From Micromonospora noduli (GTDB lineage: Bacteria > Actinomycetota > Actinomycetes > Mycobacteriales > Micromonosporaceae): a stretch of DNA of 36,918 nucleotides. How positions within the stretch are numbered: the stretch's first letter is position 1; every line of letters begins with the position of its first letter. The position numbers and the translations under genes are program-made. The notes below the pieces were generated by a model that had not been told where the DNA came from, made no database searches, and saw only the letters and a program-made list of their open reading frames with translations. The stretch is from positions 1-36,918 of the forward strand of contig NZ_PYAK01000058.1 in assembly GCF_003264365.1 (NCBI RefSeq), in the 5' to 3' direction. Positions 7,171-14,834 of this stretch are shown one piece after another.

Positions 7171-8241
7171 TCAGAAGCCGCCGGGTGCCGGCGGACGCGC
7201 GGCCCGACGCCGCGCCGAACGCCACCCGCCGCGTCGCTCCGCCGCCACCCGGGCCTCCCGCCGTCGGCTCTCGTGGGCCACCTCACCCTGCAGCCGCCGC
7301 CAGCTCTCCCACCGACGGGTGGAGAGCTCGCCGGTGTGCAGCGCCTCCCGGACCGCGCAGGCCGGCTCGCCGTCGTGGCCGCAGTCGGCGTACCGGCAAC
7401 CCTCGGCCAGCCCGGCGATGTCGGCGAACGCCCGGTCGAGCCCGGTTGCGCCGTCCAGCAGGCCGACCGCCCGGACACCGGGCGTGTCGATCACCGCACC
7501 GCCACCGGGGACGGGTACGAGGGCCCGCCAGGTGGTCGTGTGCCGACCCTTGCCGTCCACCCGCCGGATCGCCTGGGTGGGCATCATCACCGCCCCGACG
7601 AGGGCGTTGACCAGGCTCGACTTGCCAGCACCGGACGGGCCGAGCAGACCGAGCGTGCGGCCGGGCGTCACCTCGGCGCGCAGCGGTTCCAGCCCGAGGC
7701 CACGTTCGGCGCTGACCGGCAGCACCGGCACCCCGGGGGCGACCGCGGCCAGCTGACGGGCCAGCGCGGCCGGGTCGGCCGCGAGGTCCGCCTTGGTCAG
7801 TACGACAAGTGGCCGGGCACCGGACTCGTGGGCCAGGGCGAGCAGCCTCTCGATCCGGCCCACGTCCGGCTCGGGGTGCACCGGCTCCACCACGGCGGCG
7901 GCGTCGAGGTTGGCGGCCAGCACCTGACCGCTGGCGTCCTTGCCGGCGGTACGCCGGATCAGCGCGCCTCGCCGCGGCAGCACAACCTCCACTGTGATGC
8001 GGCGGTCCGGCCAGTGGGTGAGCAGCACCCAGTCCCCGGCGCAGGGCAGCGCGGACGGGTCGCGCGCGGCGACGGTCAGCACCGCCCCACCCAGGCTGGC
8101 CCGGACCGGGCCGACTGCGGTGAGCACCGTGCAGACCCCCCGGTCCACCCGGGCCACCCGACCCGGCTGGTGCTCGCCGCGGCGCGCGGCGTACGCCGTC
8201 CGCTCGGCGTCCCAGCCGAGGGCGGTCAGATCGATCGTCAT
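7171..8241 (-). CDS. rsgA: RsgA-type circularly permuted GTPase
   Basis: GTPase that checks maturation of the 30S subunit. The 356-residue protein has an N-terminal OB-like part, then G motifs in permuted order: TKAD (149-152, G4) before GPSGAGKSS (201-209, Walker A/G1) and DTPG (252-255, G3). The C-terminal zinc knuckle has Cys282, Cys287, His289 and Cys295. All are diagnostic of RsgA/YjeQ. The tail after 320 is very Arg/Ala-rich, probably for rRNA contact. The ATG at 8241 has GAGGA 5-6 nt upstream. It is divergent from the DinB-type gene at 8420. Confidence 0.95.
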   Translation of the reverse strand: MTIDLTALGWDAERTAYAARRGEHQPGRVARVDRGVCTVLTAVGPVRASLGGAVLTVAARDPSALPCAGDWVLLTHWPDRRITVEVVLPRRGALIRRTAGKDASGQVLAANLDAAAVVEPVHPEPDVGRIERLLALAHESGARPLVVLTKADLAADPAALARQLAAVAPGVPVLPVSAERGLGLEPLRAEVTPGRTLGLLGPSGAGKSSLVNALVGAVMMPTQAIRRVDGKGRHTTTWRALVPVPGGGAVIDTPGVRAVGLLDGATGLDRAFADIAGLAEGCRYADCGHDGEPACAVREALHTGELSTRRWESWRRLQGEVAHESRRREARVAAERRGGWRSARRRAARPPAPGGF

Positions 8242-8407
8242 GTCATCCTCATCGGTGTCGAAGCTGGTGATGGCGGAACACGCGTGCCACGTCCGGCATG
8301 ATCACCACCTCCGTCCGATGTCCCGGTGCCGCGTCTGCCGCTGACGGTAGGTCCCGCGCCGACGCGCCGAAAGCGATTTCCCCGACGACGGCGCGACGGC
8401 GGACCGC

Positions 8408-8413
8408 TAGGGT
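8408..8413 (+). promoter_or_regulatory. -10 box for leaderless maleylpyruvate isomerase-type gene
   Basis: TAGGGT followed by 6 nt and the GTG start at 8420. No Shine-Dalgarno is visible. This is the same arrangement as at uvrC. Confidence 0.55.
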
Positions 8414-8419
8414 CGACGG

Positions 8420-9136
8420 GTGACCACGGATCCGCTGTTGCTGATGGGCGAGGTGGACGCGGCCACCAGCCGACTACTGCGTACCGCCGCTTCTTTCGAC
8501 ACCGCGGACCTGGCCGCGGCGTCGCTGCTGCCGGGCTGGACGCGCGGCCACGTGCTGGCGCACGTGGCGCGCAACGCCGACGGCTTCGTCAACCTGCTCA
8601 CCGCGGCCCGCACCGGGGCGGCGCTGCCGATGTACGCCTCGCTGGACGCCCGCACCGCGGATATCGAAGCCGGTTCGGGCCGGCCACCGGCCGCGCACCT
8701 GGACGACCTGCGACGCACCGCGGACCTGTTCTCCGAGGCGGTCGCGGCGATGCCGGCCGACGCCTGGGCGGCGACTGTGCAGGCGCGTAAGGGCCCGTGG
8801 CCGGCGGCGCTGCTGGTGTGGGGTCGGCTGCGGGAGATCGAGGTGCACCACCTCGATCTGGCCGCCGACTACCGGGCCGCGGACTGGTCGGAGACGTTCG
8901 CCCACCGTCTGCTGCGAGAGGCGGCCAGTCATCACGCCACGGGGCCGACACCACCGTCGATCGTGCTGCGCCTCGACGGCAGCGAGCATGAGGTGGTGAT
9001 CGGGGAGCGCGTTGACGCCCCGATCGTCGCCGGCCCCGCCCCCGACGTCGCCGCCTGGCTGATCGGCCGGGCCGACGGCGCCCTGCTCTCCGTCACCCCT
9101 GACGGTCCCCTGCCTACTCCACCGGAATGGATATAG
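8420..9136 (+). CDS. Mycothiol-dependent maleylpyruvate isomerase-family (DinB-fold) enzyme
   Basis: A 238-residue DinB-fold protein. The N-terminal helical domain has PGWTRGHVLAHVARNADG (38-55), the signature of mycothiol-dependent enzymes; His48 and the pair in REIEVHHLDL (Glu139, His143) fit the three-residue metal site of the family. The C-terminal part (about 155-238) resembles the MDMPI C-terminal or sterol-carrier-like region. Substrate is unknown: few members are true maleylpyruvate isomerases and no gentisate genes are nearby. It probably transfers or isomerises a mycothiol adduct. The MBL-fold gene begins 7 nt after its stop, so the two are likely co-transcribed. The GTG start is supported by the leaderless -10 box. 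Confidence 0.88.
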   Translation: MTTDPLLLMGEVDAATSRLLRTAASFDTADLAAASLLPGWTRGHVLAHVARNADGFVNLLTAARTGAALPMYASLDARTADIEAGSGRPPAAHLDDLRRTADLFSEAVAAMPADAWAATVQARKGPWPAALLVWGRLREIEVHHLDLAADYRAADWSETFAHRLLREAASHHATGPTPPSIVLRLDGSEHEVVIGERVDAPIVAGPAPDVAAWLIGRADGALLSVTPDGPLPTPPEWI

Positions 9137-9143
9137 AAACGTC

Positions 9144-9797
9144 ATGACATACAGCGGAGACGTCACGCACGGCGGCGCACCGGCGGTTCGGGAGCTGGAC
9201 GGGCTGACCATCAGCAAGCTGTCGGTGGGTCCGATGGACAACAACGCCTACCTGCTGCGCTGCACGGGCACCGGTGACCAGGTGCTGATCGACGCCGCCA
9301 ACGAGGCGCCCCGGCTGCTCGAACTGATCGGTGACGGTGGGCTCACCGCCGTGGTGACGACCCACCAGCACATGGATCACTGGGTGGCGTTGGAGGAGGT
9401 CGTCGCCAAGACCGGCGCCCGGGCGCTGGTGCACGCCGAGGACGCGTCGGGGTTGCCGATCGAGTCGGAGCGGCTGACCGACGGCGACACAGTGGCGGTC
9501 GGCGACTGCGCGCTGGAGGTCATCCACATCAAGGGGCACACCCCGGGTTCTATCGCGCTGCTCTACCGCGACCCGGCCGGCAGCCCGCACCTGTTCACCG
9601 GCGACAGTCTCTTCCCCGGTGGGGTGGGTAACACCGACAAGGACCCGGAGCGCTTCGCGGCGCTGATCGGTGACGTCGAGCACAAGCTGTTCGAGCAGCT
9701 GCCGGACGACACCTGGTTCTACCCGGGCCACGGCAAGGACAGCACCCTGGGCGCCGAGCGCCCCGCCCTCCCCCAGTGGAAAGCCAGAGGCTGGTAA
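9144..9797 (+). CDS. MBL-fold metallo-hydrolase (glyoxalase II-like)
   Basis: A 217-residue metallo-beta-lactamase-fold hydrolase with a full binuclear site: THQHMDH (His74, His76, Asp78, His79), His132 in GHTPGS, Asp154 in TGDS and His196 in YPGHG. Size and motif spacing fit the glyoxalase II/thioester hydrolase branch rather than beta-lactamases, and there is no signal peptide. With the mycothiol-type enzyme 7 nt upstream, a plausible role is hydrolysis of a mycothiol thioester or similar adduct, but this is inference from context. The convergent DedA gene ends about 200 nt downstream. Confidence 0.92.
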   Translation: MTYSGDVTHGGAPAVRELDGLTISKLSVGPMDNNAYLLRCTGTGDQVLIDAANEAPRLLELIGDGGLTAVVTTHQHMDHWVALEEVVAKTGARALVHAEDASGLPIESERLTDGDTVAVGDCALEVIHIKGHTPGSIALLYRDPAGSPHLFTGDSLFPGGVGNTDKDPERFAALIGDVEHKLFEQLPDDTWFYPGHGKDSTLGAERPALPQWKARGW

Positions 9798-10001
9798 ACA
9801 GCCGACCCCACCACCGAACAGAAGACCCGACGTCGACCAGGAACCACCAAGATCAAACCACACCGACGGCGGCGGCACCCCCGCCCCCACCCACCGCAAC
9901 CCGGCCCCAGAGCCGGGCACGGCGCGGGCCCCAGCCCCCACCCACCCGCAACCCGGCTCCAAGCGCCCCCACACCCCCGTGCCCCCCGGCACGAAGACAA
10001 C
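9798..10001. other. C-rich, G-poor spacer between convergent genes
   Basis: About 200 bp with strong strand asymmetry (plus strand rich in C and A). It holds two near-identical 29-bp copies (9884-9912 and 9935-9963, both with CCCCCACCCACC and GCAACCCGGC) and small hairpins such as GTGCC-CCCC-GGCAC near 9977-9990. I see no gene. It may act as a transcription end zone for both convergent units. Confidence 0.5.
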
Positions 10002-10610
10002 TCAGCCAACGACGGAGAACAACCGCCGCCGCGCCCCCAGCAACGCGACGGAAGCCAGCACCAGCCCGACCCCCATCGTGACCAGCAGCGGGCTGGGGTC
10101 GCCCGGCAGCAACCCGGCCACCGACCGTGACGCGGTGCCCAGGGCGAGGTAGAGACCGGCCCAGGCGGCCGCGCCGATCGTCGCGCAGCCGAGAAATCGG
10201 CGGTACGACATCCGCAGCCCGCCGGCGGCTAGTGGCAGCAGCGCGTTGAAGACCGGCAGGAACGGCGCGACCATCATCATCCGGCCGCCGCCGCGACGCA
10301 GGATTCCTTCGGCCGCTGTCCAGCGGGCTTCGCCGATCCAGCCACCGACGCGGCTGTCGCGCAGTCGGTCGGAGTAGCGACGGCCGACCAGGAAGCTCAG
10401 CGACCAGCCGGCCAGGCAGCCGATCAGCACCGCGGTGAAGGTGGCCAGCCCGGTGCTCGGGCGGCCGACGCCGACGGCGGCGAGGATCGCGACGTCGCCG
10501 GGGACCAGGACACCCAGCAGGGGTACGGCGTCGAAGAGCATGACGAGCCCGAGCGCACCCATCAGCAGCAGGATCGGTAGTTCTCCGATCTGGGCCAGCC
10601 ATTGCGTCAT
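10002..10610 (-). CDS. DedA/VTT-family membrane protein lacking the usual arginines
   Basis: A 202-residue membrane protein with 4-5 hydrophobic stretches and the DedA opening (LLGVLVPGDVAILA near 31-45, GRRYS near 76-80). DedA proteins move lipids such as undecaprenyl phosphate or phosphatidylethanolamine across the membrane, often with proton coupling. The usual re-entrant motif R-F-x-P-x-x-R-x-x-x-P is here APFLPVFNALLP: both arginines are replaced (Pro and Asn). Overall hydropathy and the following AGG-x-x-M-x-Y-x-x-F block are kept, so the family call is safe but transport chemistry may differ. The ATG at 10610 follows a weak AAGG. It lies downstream of the methyltransferase on the same strand. 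Confidence 0.85.
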   Translation of the reverse strand: MTQWLAQIGELPILLLMGALGLVMLFDAVPLLGVLVPGDVAILAAVGVGRPSTGLATFTAVLIGCLAGWSLSFLVGRRYSDRLRDSRVGGWIGEARWTAAEGILRRGGGRMMMVAPFLPVFNALLPLAAGGLRMSYRRFLGCATIGAAAWAGLYLALGTASRSVAGLLPGDPSPLLVTMGVGLVLASVALLGARRRLFSVVG

Positions 10611-10710
10611 GCCTTGACGCTATGGCCGTAGCGCCACTTCGGACATCGGGTCGTAGCCCCCAGTGACCCCTGGTATCCGCCTCGGGGTCGCCCCTGAGTC
10701 GGGGTCCGCC

Positions 10711-11394
10711 TCAGGCGGGGCGAAGCACCTGCACGTGGCGTAGCGACGAGTCGACCGACGGTTCGGTGGTGGGCACCGGGTAGTCGGCCAGCACGGTCAG
10801 GCGGTCCGTCGGTAGGTGCCCGCGGCCGGGGTCGCCGACCAGCACGTCGGCACCTGCGGCGGCGGCCCGCTGCAGGAAGGGCAGCATCCGGTCGGCCATC
10901 GCGCGGTCGTAGAAGACGTCTCCGGCGACGACGAGGTCGACCTTCGCTTCGGTGCTGTCGAGCAGGTCGTCCCCGGTGGCGTCGACGGCGACGTGGTTGG
11001 CCCGCGCGTTGAGGTTGACGGCGGCGACGGCGTACGGGTCGATGTCGTTGGCAATCACCTCCGCGGCGCCGGCGAGCGCGGCGGCGATGGCCACCAGTCC
11101 GGACCCGGCGGCGAGGTCGAGCACCCGGCGGCCGGCGACCAGCTCCGGGTGGTCCAGGAGGTGGCGGGCCAGGGCTTGTCCTCCGGCCCAGGCGGACGCC
11201 CAGTACGGCGCCGGCAGCGCGTGCCCGGCGGCGGCCTCCATCCGGGCCCACCAGACGATCGCGTCCTCGGCCAGGTGCAACCGCACCTCGGGGACGAACG
11301 GGGTGGGCATCAACCGGAGCCGGTCCAGACCGGCGCCGGGTGCGTGGATCTCGCGTTCCAGCTCGGTCAGCGCGTCGGCTGCGGCATCCCTCAT
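10711..11394 (-). CDS. Class I SAM methyltransferase, ETF-beta lysine methyltransferase-like
   Basis: A 227-residue SAM-dependent methyltransferase. Motif I is DLAAGSG (93-99), the acidic loop is NDIDP (116-120) and the post-II motif is GDVFYD (158-163). The last, with PAPYWASAWAGGQALAR near 61-77, is typical of the METTL20/ETFBKMT group that trimethylates lysines of electron-transfer flavoprotein beta. That substrate is inferred from the motif; no etfAB genes are in the window. I took the ATG at 11394 because the upstream residues (to 11460) are Arg-rich and unlike the family; the ATG at 11406 is also possible. It is divergent from the cold-shock gene. Confidence 0.8.
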   Translation of the reverse strand: MRDAAADALTELEREIHAPGAGLDRLRLMPTPFVPEVRLHLAEDAIVWWARMEAAAGHALPAPYWASAWAGGQALARHLLDHPELVAGRRVLDLAAGSGLVAIAAALAGAAEVIANDIDPYAVAAVNLNARANHVAVDATGDDLLDSTEAKVDLVVAGDVFYDRAMADRMLPFLQRAAAAGADVLVGDPGRGHLPTDRLTVLADYPVPTTEPSVDSSLRHVQVLRPA

Positions 11395-11508
11395 CGGCGC
11401 AAGCATGCCCCAGCGGCGGTTGGTCGGGGCGCGTTTCGCATGCCGCCGCGCAGAGTTCACCCGAGTTCAGTCAAATACCTACGGCACTTCGGCCAGCGGA
11501 TCGGGGTT

Positions 11509-11536
11509 TTGCCCGTTACTGTCGAACAGGTACGGG
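11509..11536 (+). promoter_or_regulatory. Possible promoter of the cold-shock gene
   Basis: TTGCCC (11509-11514), a 16-bp spacer and TACGGG (11531-11536) would start an mRNA about 45 nt upstream of the cold-shock ATG. The -10 is weak, so this is only a candidate. Confidence 0.3.
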
Positions 11537-11587
11537 CGATCATCGGCCAGAGGCCGAGGGTCAGCCGCTTTGAACAGGGAGAGATGC

Positions 11588-11791
11588 ATGGCAACCGGCA
11601 CGGTTAAGTGGTTCAACTCGGAAAAGGGCTTCGGCTTCATCGAGCAGGACGGTGGAGGGCCGGACGTGTTCGTCCACTACTCCGCCATCGCTTCGAGCGG
11701 CTACCGGGAGCTCAACGAGGGCCAGAAGGTCGAGTTCGAGGTGACCCAGGGGCAGAAGGGTCCGCAGGCGGACAACGTCCGCCCGATGTAG
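11588..11791 (+). CDS. Cold-shock protein (CspA family)
   Basis: A 67-residue single cold-shock domain that binds single-stranded RNA and DNA and melts mRNA structure. It starts MATGTVKWFN and has RNP1 KGFGFI (13-18) and RNP2 DVFVHY (26-31). Full length for the family with no extra domain. AGGGAGAG lies 4-5 nt before the ATG; an overlapping ATG at 11584 is out of frame. A strong hairpin 13 nt past the stop suggests a monocistronic unit. Confidence 0.96.
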   Translation: MATGTVKWFNSEKGFGFIEQDGGGPDVFVHYSAIASSGYRELNEGQKVEFEVTQGQKGPQADNVRPM

Positions 11792-11803
11792 CTCCGTGCC
11801 GGT

Positions 11804-11830
11804 GACGGCGGCCGGTCTCCGGCCGCCGTC
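11804..11830. terminator. Bidirectional terminator between csp and the MFS gene
   Basis: A perfect 12-bp stem (GACGGCGGCCGG at 11804-11815 with 11819-11830) and 3-nt loop lie between the convergent stops of the cold-shock and MFS genes. Confidence 0.75.
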
Positions 11831-11839
11831 GCAGCGCAC

Positions 11840-13120
11840 TCAAGACGCCGCCGGGGCGGCGGGCAGGTCCCGCCGCCTCCGGATTGGCCCTACCAGCAGA
11901 ATCAACGGGGTGAACGCCAGCCAGGCGGTCATCACGACAATTGCCGTCTGGACGCCGTAACGCGCGCCGATGGCACCGGCCAGCACGGCCGCCAACGGGA
12001 TCGTGCCGTAGTTGAGCAGATGCATGCTCACCGTCACCCGGCCCAGCAGGTGGTGCGGCGTGTAGGTCTGCCGGAAGGCACCCTTGACCACGTTGCCGAT
12101 GGCCACCCCGAGACCGATCAGCAGGCCGCCGAGGGCTGGCCAGGCCAGCCCGACGCCGGGTGCGGCGAGCGGGATGAGCAGCGCGGGCGGGCCGGTGAGC
12201 GCCGCCGCGATCAGCAGCGCCCGTGCGGTGCCGCAGCGCCGGGCCACAGTGGTGGCGAGTAGCGCGCCGATGATCCCGCCGGCGCTCATCACCCCGACGA
12301 GGCCACCCACCAGGCCCGGTTCGAGCCGCAGTTCACGGACCAGGAAGACCACCAGGACGGCCTGGTAGCCGGTCAGCCCGATGTTGCTGGCCGCGCCGAA
12401 GAGCGTGAGCACCCGCAGGTACGGGTCCCTGATGACGAAGCGCAGCCCCTCGGTGATGTCCCGGCGCAGCGATCGGGACCGCTCCGAGGGGCGTACGCGT
12501 GGTTCGCGGGTGCGGATGCGCAGTAGGAACACCGCGGAGAGCAGGAATGTGAGCGCGTCCAGCAGCAGCGCGGCGACGGCGCCGGTGAGCTGGGCGATCA
12601 GACCGGCGAGGCCGGGTCCGACGACGTAGCTCACAGTCTGGGTCGCCTGGAGCTTGGCGTTGCCCTCCGGCAGTTGCCCGGGTCGCAGCAGCACCGGCAG
12701 GTAGACCTGGTCGGCGGTTTCGAAGAAGACCCGGGCGGCGCCGGCGCTGAGGGCGACCACCAGCAGCTGCACGACGGTGAGCCGGCCCAGCAGTGCGGCG
12801 AGCGGCACGCTGAGGAAGGCCACCGCGCAGAGCAGGTCGCAGATCACCATCACCGGTCGGCGGGGCAGCCGGTCGACCCACGCGCCGGCCGGCAGGCCGA
12901 TCAGCAACCAGGGCAGCCAGGCCGCGGCGGTGAGCACCGCCACCTGGAAGGTGCCGGCGTCGAGGACGGCGACCGCGACCAGTGGCAGCGCGACAGTGGT
13001 GACGTTGCTGCCGACGCTGCTGACCGCCTGGCCGGCCCAGAGCAGCCGGAAGTCGCGGTGCCGCAGCAGCCCGCCGGGCGGCCGGACGTCGGTGGTGGCG
13101 CCGCGGGTGGCGGTGGTCAC
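11840..13120 (-). CDS. MFS efflux transporter (EntS/MFS_3-like)
   Basis: A 426-residue major facilitator permease with about 12 membrane segments. It opens after a short cytosolic stretch with RHRDFRLLWAGQAVSSVGSN, typical of the MFS_3 group that includes enterobactin exporter EntS, and has a loop motif GAWVDRLPRRPVM between helices 2 and 3. Likely a proton-driven drug or metabolite exporter; substrate unknown. The GTG at 13120 overlaps the stop of the upstream ArsR-like gene (GTGA), so the two are translationally coupled; a longer frame to 13459 is only the regulator's shadow. The regulator probably controls this pump. Confidence 0.9.
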   Translation of the reverse strand: MTTATRGATTDVRPPGGLLRHRDFRLLWAGQAVSSVGSNVTTVALPLVAVAVLDAGTFQVAVLTAAAWLPWLLIGLPAGAWVDRLPRRPVMVICDLLCAVAFLSVPLAALLGRLTVVQLLVVALSAGAARVFFETADQVYLPVLLRPGQLPEGNAKLQATQTVSYVVGPGLAGLIAQLTGAVAALLLDALTFLLSAVFLLRIRTREPRVRPSERSRSLRRDITEGLRFVIRDPYLRVLTLFGAASNIGLTGYQAVLVVFLVRELRLEPGLVGGLVGVMSAGGIIGALLATTVARRCGTARALLIAAALTGPPALLIPLAAPGVGLAWPALGGLLIGLGVAIGNVVKGAFRQTYTPHHLLGRVTVSMHLLNYGTIPLAAVLAGAIGARYGVQTAIVVMTAWLAFTPLILLVGPIRRRRDLPAAPAAS

Positions 13121-13692
13121 GGTCGGGCCGGTACGCCGTGGACGAACACGAAGACCGGCCTGCGGTCGGCGTCGTCGTCGGGTAGCTCCCGGTCGGCCCA
13201 GCGCGCGAGGACGTCGATCATCTCGCGGCTCAGCTCGGCCAGTTCCTCGGGTGTGAGGCGTAGCCAGTGGTCGGTGGAGAACGGCGCGTCGTTCCAGGTG
13301 GCCTGGGTGCTCTCGTCGGCGGCGTGCCAGGCCCGGGCCAGGGCGACGTGCCGGTCCAGGTTGAGCGAGGTGGCGGCGTCGGCGACCGCTCGGGAGGCCG
13401 GGTCGGCGTCGAAGTCGGCGTTGGACCAGCGCAGCCCTCGGGTGACCAGGCGCCACCACCGCTCGCGCCGGTCCCGGGCCAACTCGGGCGCCTCGGTGAC
13501 CAGGTCGGCGGCGGCGAGGACCTTGAGGTGGTGGCTGACGTTCGCGGGGGCCTGGTCGGTGCGCTCGGCGAGCAGCCCGACGGTGGAGGGCCCGTGGACC
13601 TTGAACACGTCCATCAGCCGGCGGCGCAGCGGGTGGGACATGGCGGCCAGCACCCGGGAGTCGGTGATCTGGCGTACGTCAGAGCTGTCCAT
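13117..13692 (-). CDS. ArsR-type winged-helix transcriptional regulator
   Basis: A 191-residue regulator. Residues about 8-75 form a winged helix: LAAMSHPLRRRLMDVF, then APANVSHHLKVLAAADLV as recognition helix. The C-terminal half (about 90-185) is helical and acidic and resembles the ligand domain of larger ArsR-like regulators; no metal-binding ELCVC motif is present, so it probably senses an organic ligand. The ATG at 13692 was chosen because upstream residues (to 13728) lie within the dyad operator region. It overlaps the MFS gene by 4 nt, implying control of that exporter and of itself. Confidence 0.88.
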   Translation of the reverse strand: MDSSDVRQITDSRVLAAMSHPLRRRLMDVFKVHGPSTVGLLAERTDQAPANVSHHLKVLAAADLVTEAPELARDRRERWWRLVTRGLRWSNADFDADPASRAVADAATSLNLDRHVALARAWHAADESTQATWNDAPFSTDHWLRLTPEELAELSREMIDVLARWADRELPDDDADRRPVFVFVHGVPARP

Positions 13693-13706
13693 GCCGACAG
13701 GATGAC

Positions 13707-13757
13707 ATTCGCAACAACTCTTGCGCAATGTCTATTGCCCAACAGTCGTTGCGGAAT
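13707..13757. promoter_or_regulatory. Nested dyad, probable operator of the ArsR-MFS operon
   Basis: Two concentric inverted repeats lie 14 nt upstream of the regulator ATG. The outer pair is ATTCGCAACAACT (13707-13719) and AGTCGTTGCGGAAT (13744-13757); the inner pair is TTGCGCAAT (13721-13729) and ATTGCCCAA (13734-13742). The repeated TTGCG/CGCAA half-site suggests two cooperating dimers of the regulator. Confidence 0.6.
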
Positions 13758-13777
13758 GCCACCAAGAGGGACGGCCC

Positions 13778-13794
13778 GGCGGCCTCGGGCCGCC
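13778..13794 (-). terminator. Hairpin after the phage-type gene
   Basis: GGCGGCC-TCG-GGCCGCC, a perfect 7-bp stem, lies 7 nt past the stop at 13801 on the minus strand. No T-run follows. Confidence 0.45.
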
Positions 13795-13800
13795 CCTCGC

Positions 13801-14676
13801 TCAGGCGACCAGCCGGCGGGCCAGCTCGTCGGCGACCTGCTTGGCCATGGTGGGCGGGATGGCTGCGGCGATCTTCTCCGGCGTCAGCGAGGCCAGGACG
13901 CCCTGGACGATCGCCGGCTCATCGGTGAAGTCCCGGTTGGACAGCGCGGTCAGCGCCGCCTGCAACGCGCTCACCTGGGCGGCGAGCGACGTCAGCGTCG
14001 GGTGCGCCGAGACGAAGTTCGGGACGGTGGCATCCTCACCCATCGCCATCCGGGTGTAGATCTGCCCGATCGGGTTGCGGCCGTCCAGCACGGTGAGGTT
14101 CTTGTGGACGGTGGCCAGCCAGTTGTGTTCTTCGGGGGTCATGTCGTCGTCCTCCAGGAGTCCGATGGAGCTGAGGTAGCGGCGGAACAGGGGCCGCTGG
14201 TCGCGGCCCGCCTTGATGGCGTCGCGGAAGAAGCTGAAGTGGGTGTGCCAGCGGTGGGAGCTGTCGCCGGTGGTGCGCTTGCCGAGGCGGTCCCACCGTC
14301 TGACCGTGGTGCCGTCGGGGCTGTAGATGATCTCCCGGATGTCCCGGGTGTCGGCCGCGTTCGCGGCGCACTGCGCGACGCACCAGACCGAGAAGCTGGG
14401 CAGCGTGTTCGTACGACCACCGGAGCGGACGTTGAACTGGCCGACGTCCAGCGCCGCCGCGTCGAGGGTCAGCCCGGCCCGGTCGCGGGGCGACTCGACC
14501 ACTGAGTAGTCGTTGGTGACAACCCGGTCCGATCCGCAGTGGTAGCCGCCCCGGTGGGCCGAGTCGCCGACGATGCCGACCTCGCCCGGGTCCAGGTCGT
14601 CCGGCCCAGGGGCGTTGTCGAGGTGAGTGAGAAGGAGGCTTCGGACGGCCAGAAGATTAGCCGGGGCCCGGGTCAT
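13801..14676 (-). CDS. Phage-type protein with peptidase-like His/Asp pattern
   Basis: A 291-residue protein of unconfirmed function. The N-terminal 170 residues have GDSAHRGGYHCGSD (37-50), YSVVESPRDR (57-66) and DSSHRWHTHFSF (138-149); this pattern recalls zinc peptidases (M15-like) or phage lysins, though the canonical M15 spacing is not met. I recall similar sequences from actinophage genomes. The C-terminal 50 residues (ASLTPEKIAAAIPPTMAKQV and following) are a short helical tail also common in phage proteins; a coiled-coil-like stretch lies at about 226-247. No signal peptide. AAGGGGGA lies 5 nt before the ATG. No other phage gene is nearby, so it is a domesticated or leftover gene. Confidence 0.75.
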   Translation of the reverse strand: MTRAPANLLAVRSLLLTHLDNAPGPDDLDPGEVGIVGDSAHRGGYHCGSDRVVTNDYSVVESPRDRAGLTLDAAALDVGQFNVRSGGRTNTLPSFSVWCVAQCAANAADTRDIREIIYSPDGTTVRRWDRLGKRTTGDSSHRWHTHFSFFRDAIKAGRDQRPLFRRYLSSIGLLEDDDMTPEEHNWLATVHKNLTVLDGRNPIGQIYTRMAMGEDATVPNFVSAHPTLTSLAAQVSALQAALTALSNRDFTDEPAIVQGVLASLTPEKIAAAIPPTMAKQVADELARRLVA

Positions 14677-14834
14677 GGGGTCCCCCTTTCCGAGAGGCGG
14701 GGACCGGGCACGACGTCACACCGCGTACGCGGTGCTGGGCTTCGGGCGAGCCCGGCCTACTGGTGCACGGCGCCGGGCGTTGGCTCAACCATAGCCCGCA
14801 GTTTCGCTAAACGCCCAGCTCAGAAGGGGTCTGT
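14677..14834. other. Promoter-side spacer of the phage-type gene
   Basis: 158 bp upstream of the phage-type gene and downstream of the CocE-like gene. A minus-strand TATGGT near 14790 could be a -10 box. I see no other structure. Confidence 0.3.

Noticed and set aside
13801..14676. Prophage
   Set aside because: Only one phage-type gene; no integrase, capsid, tail, or att repeats on either side.
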